Part shown: positions 62,002 through 64,000 of the stretch, one piece after another | Layout: the number at the start of each line of letters is the position of its first letter | How positions within the stretch are numbered: position 1 is the first letter of the stretch | NCBI RefSeq assembly: GCF_038592905.1 | Contig: NZ_CP151943.1 | Location: 3,670,501-3,734,500, forward strand | Source of the DNA: Neobacillus sp. FSL H8-0543 | Lineage (GTDB): Bacteria; Bacillota; Bacilli; Bacillales; Cytobacillaceae | Direction of reading: 5' to 3' | Length of the DNA stretch: 64,000 nt | Made by a program: the position numbers and the translations under genes | Notes under the pieces: generated by a model | Seen by the model: only the letters and a program-made list of their open reading frames with translations | What the model was told of the DNA's origin: nothing | Database searches by the model: none

Positions 62002-62394
62002 ATGATAAATACATATGGATTAGTATTAAATCCTCCTATCGATAGGAATAAAGTTAAGAAAGTAGAGTCTGTTCTTGGTGTTGCTTTTCCCGATGATTAT
62101 GTTGAGTTTATAACATACACTAACGGTGCAGAAGGGAGTATAGATGAAAATTATTTAGTTTTATGGGCAATTGATGAAATTATTGAATTAAATGAAGGTT
62201 ACAGTGTTTATGAATTTGCTAAAGGATTAGTTATATTTGGTTCCGATGGTGGCGAAACGGCATTTGCCTTCGATACCAGAACAACTGAAATGCAAATTGT
62301 CGCTGTTCCATTTATAGGAATGGACTTAGATGAAGTAACAACGTGTTCAAAAACATATAATGGTTTCTTGAAATATTTTTTACATACTTCTTAA
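62002..62394 (+). CDS. SMI1/KNR4 (SUKH) family protein
   Basis: A 130-residue SUKH-fold protein. KVESVLGVAFPDDYVEFITY-TNGAEG is the family signature, followed by LWAIDEIIELNEGYSVYEFA and IFGSDGGETAFAFD. SUKH proteins often act as immunity proteins against contact-dependent or polymorphic toxins; no toxin gene is adjacent. AAAGTGGTGATACAGT precedes the ATG. Confidence 0.92.
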   Translation: MINTYGLVLNPPIDRNKVKKVESVLGVAFPDDYVEFITYTNGAEGSIDENYLVLWAIDEIIELNEGYSVYEFAKGLVIFGSDGGETAFAFDTRTTEMQIVAVPFIGMDLDEVTTCSKTYNGFLKYFLHTS

Positions 62395-62405
62395 TATATA
62401 ATTCT

Positions 62406-62487
62406 TATTTCGCTAACGGATGCGATGCTTTAACTAGGCATCGTCCTTTTCATTGTTCGACTAACGTGCAAGTTAGTTGAAGAAGGA
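62406..62487 (+). repeat. Intergenic element copy, full length
   Basis: TTATTTCGCTAACGGATGCG, hairpin GATGCTTTAACTAGGCATC, then TGTTCGACTAACGTGCAAGT-TAGTTGAAGAAGG. Confidence 0.9.
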
Positions 62488-62494
62488 TTTTTCA

Positions 62495-62566
62495 ATCCCC
62501 TATGGTTTCAGAAGTCCAGATACTGTTGTTGAAGATGATGATTCATTACCAATTGAAGGAAGTTAA
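62495..62566 (+). pseudogene. Possible C-terminal gene remnant
   Basis: PYGFRSPDTVVEDDDSLPIE-GS then TAA, directly after an element right arm, with no start. Acidic tail of unknown origin. Confidence 0.3.
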
Positions 62567-62647
62567 TAAAGGCAAGCCCTTTTTTAATATTGTTCTGGTA
62601 AAATTGGACTAGTCATCATATGAAAATACTTTAGGGGGAGTTACAAA

Positions 62648-63352
62648 TTGAAAGTGGTTTTAGGATTTTTAAAAATGAGATGGAAGTATGTAATAACAGC
62701 ATTGATTGCTCTTAGTATTGGAGCTACAGCTGGTCCTTCACAAGAGCAAGTTGATAGGGCGAATGCTAAGGTAGATGAATTAAAGAAGCAACTTTCTACT
62801 AAAACAGAAACCGTAGCAAGCCTTGAAACAAAAAATAAAGATTTACAAGTGAAAGTAGATAAAGCAGCTCCATGGTTTAAAATGCAAGATGAGCGGAAAC
62901 AAAAGGAAGCTGAAGCTAAGGCCGCTGAAGAGAAACGTTTAGCGGAAGAAAAAGCAAAACAAGAAGAAGAGGCAGCAGCTAAAGCTAAGGCAGAAGCGGA
63001 TGCCAAAGCAGCCGAAGAAGCAAAAGTGGAACAATCAGAACAGCAAATTACAGAAGATAAAGTGAAGGAAATTATTAAGGATTATTCTTATGTAGTAAAT
63101 AACGTTTCTTTTAAAAACGGTGAAATAAAAGCAACGATTGAGTTAGCACCAATGGAACAGTTTTCCGCCGAGGATTTAGCAGTTAATCATTACAGTCAAT
63201 TATCAGATGAGTTATTAAACCATGAAGGCTGGCAAGTACTAACTGTTACATATCCTGATGCAGGGACTATTAGTATGAATCGTAACGAAAAGGAAACAAA
63301 TATGGTTGGTGATTATTTCCCAACCCTGATAATTGAGGAAAGATTAAAATGA
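62648..63352 (+). CDS. Membrane-anchored Ala/Lys/Glu coiled-coil protein (234 aa)
   Basis: TTG start behind TAGGGGGAGTTACAAA. One N-terminal helix (YVITALIALSIGATAG), then a long coiled coil (VDRANAKVDELKKQLSTKTE; AEAKAAEEKRLAEEKAKQEE) rich in Ala, Lys and Glu. The last 90 residues form a folded domain (VKEIIKDYSYVVNNVSFKNG, QLSDELLNHEGWQVLTVTYP). Likely outside the membrane. I do not recognise the C-terminal domain. Confidence 0.82.
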   Translation: MKVVLGFLKMRWKYVITALIALSIGATAGPSQEQVDRANAKVDELKKQLSTKTETVASLETKNKDLQVKVDKAAPWFKMQDERKQKEAEAKAAEEKRLAEEKAKQEEEAAAKAKAEADAKAAEEAKVEQSEQQITEDKVKEIIKDYSYVVNNVSFKNGEIKATIELAPMEQFSAEDLAVNHYSQLSDELLNHEGWQVLTVTYPDAGTISMNRNEKETNMVGDYFPTLIIEERLK

Positions 63353-63353
63353 T

Positions 63354-63386
63354 AAAACAAGCATCCTTAAGGGTGCTTGTTTTTTG
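63354..63386 (+). terminator. Intrinsic terminator
   Basis: AAAACAAGCATCC pairs with GGGTGCTTGTTTTTT. Confidence 0.85.
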
Positions 63387-63470
63387 GCTAACAATACAAA
63401 CATAATTGAACCTGGTCTGTAAGATTTCAACTTTAAAGGAATGTTTACTGACTACTATTTGCGGAATAGC

Positions 63471-63500
63471 TTGTGAAGAAATGTTCTTAAACTATAGATT
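63471..63500 (+). repeat. Intergenic element, leader and left core fragment
   Basis: GCTTGTGAAGAAATGTTCTT and AAACTATAG. Confidence 0.65.
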
Positions 63501-63648
63501 TCACTACTAAGTTTTTTACTTTTTGATTGTGTAGAGAAAAGTGCATTATTTAATTTACAAATCAACAGACATGTTTCAAAGGCCATATAACAATAATATT
63601 TAGTTATTGGATAAAATAATAGGTTGTTTAATATTCCTCGAAAGTCTG

Positions 63649-63679
63649 ACTGCTATCTCTGATAGCAGTTTTTTCTTTT
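63649..63679 (+). terminator. Intrinsic terminator-like hairpin
   Basis: ACTGCTATC pairs with GATAGCAGT, followed by TTTTTCTTTT. No gene is seen upstream of it. Confidence 0.7.
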
Positions 63680-63736
63680 AAAAATGGCAGAACTGGTGTA
63701 AAATTACACTAGCAGGTCATGAAGGAAGGGTTTTTA

Positions 63737-64000
63737 ATGAAAAGGGAAGAAATTATTAGACTGGTTTCCGATAAATTGCGCTTGATACGAACAGAAGCAG
63801 GATATACTCAGGATAAAATGGCTGAAATCATCGGTGTATCAAAGAAGACCCTTGTTCAAATCGAAAAAGGAAGGGTACTGGCAGGCTGGTCAACGGTTGT
63901 CTCAATAGTAGCTTTATTCAGAGAAACTGAAACGGTACAATTTTTATTTGGAAATGAACCTCTTGAAGTTTTGGAGACTGTTGCACGTGAAGGTATCGAC
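63737..64000 (+). CDS. XRE family transcriptional regulator, cut by window end
   Basis: The first 88 codons: KREEIIRLVSDKLRLIRTEA, GYTQDKMAEIIGVSKKTLVQ and IEKGRVLAGWSTVVSIVALF form a Cro/C1-type HTH (about residues 10-60). The frame is open at the window edge. GAAGGAAGGGTTTTTA precedes the ATG. Confidence 0.9.
   Translation, partial: MKREEIIRLVSDKLRLIRTEAGYTQDKMAEIIGVSKKTLVQIEKGRVLAGWSTVVSIVALFRETETVQFLFGNEPLEVLETVAREGID

Larger units (their letters stand above)
63387..63736. other. Gene-free stretch
   Basis: No gene seen. It contains an element leader fragment and one terminator-like hairpin, listed separately. Confidence 0.5.

Overview
The window looks like part of the chromosome of a low-GC, endospore-forming Bacillaceae bacterium (Bacillus sensu lato; Neobacillus, Cytobacillus or Peribacillus would fit, but I cannot fix the genus). 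The signs are AT-rich DNA, strong AGGAGG-type ribosome sites, frequent TTG and GTG starts, spore-associated genes (CwlJ, three YjcZ-type peptides, a GH18 lipoprotein), a THI-box ahead of thiT, and a Fur-box-like site ahead of feoAB.

Bases 1 to about 43,900 are an accessory region. It holds about 45 short, mostly unrelated genes: GNAT acetyltransferases, DUF2750, VOC, isochorismatase, amidase, signal peptidase I, a membrane Mrr-like nuclease, NlpC/P60, LysE, zinc-ribbon and many 50-90 residue membrane proteins. Nearly every gene is separated from the next by a copy of one intergenic element of about 40-110 bp. The element has a left core around AACTAACGGGTGC, a GC-rich terminator-like hairpin, and a right core around ACTAACGGGGCAG followed by TTTAGTTGAAGAA. 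Each core is an imperfect palindrome: arms of TTCTTCAACTAA type around a spacer of about 9 bases, the layout of a tyrosine-recombinase site. All clear copies read the same way whatever the strand of the genes. Three duplications inside the window (a DUF2750 unit, a tyrosine recombinase unit and a YjcZ unit) have breakpoints in these cores. I read the region as a possible integron-like cassette array. This is a hypothesis; a dispersed REP/MITE-like terminator repeat is the main alternative.

The accessory region carries many broken genes: both tyrosine recombinase copies, two of three DUF2750 copies, an alcohol dehydrogenase, an HXXEE membrane protein, a TetR regulator, a DUF6429-like gene, a ribbon-helix-helix protein and a frameshifted IS110-family transposase. 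It also holds a group II intron with no reverse transcriptase, sitting in an element arm. A more conventional block at 35.6-38.9 kb has a LysR regulator divergent from an MFS exporter and a quinone-oxidoreductase-like gene.

Bases 44,000-61,400 look like core chromosome with almost no elements: a CDF metal exporter, a CopC-CopD pair, the bdbD-bdbC disulfide pair, spore-type low-complexity proteins, a putative glycoside hydrolase, a DUF445 protein, a CNNM/CorB-type transporter beside a MerR regulator, TPP riboswitch-thiT, and feoA-feoB plus a Cys-rich FeoB partner. The most unusual locus here is an operon at 52,114-54,228 encoding F0 ATP synthase subunit a, a short subunit b and a protein with an AtpZ/AtpI-like membrane hairpin, without subunit c or any F1 subunit.

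The elements return at 61.9-63.5 kb around a SUKH-family gene. The window ends inside an XRE regulator. I saw no rRNA, tRNA or CRISPR array.
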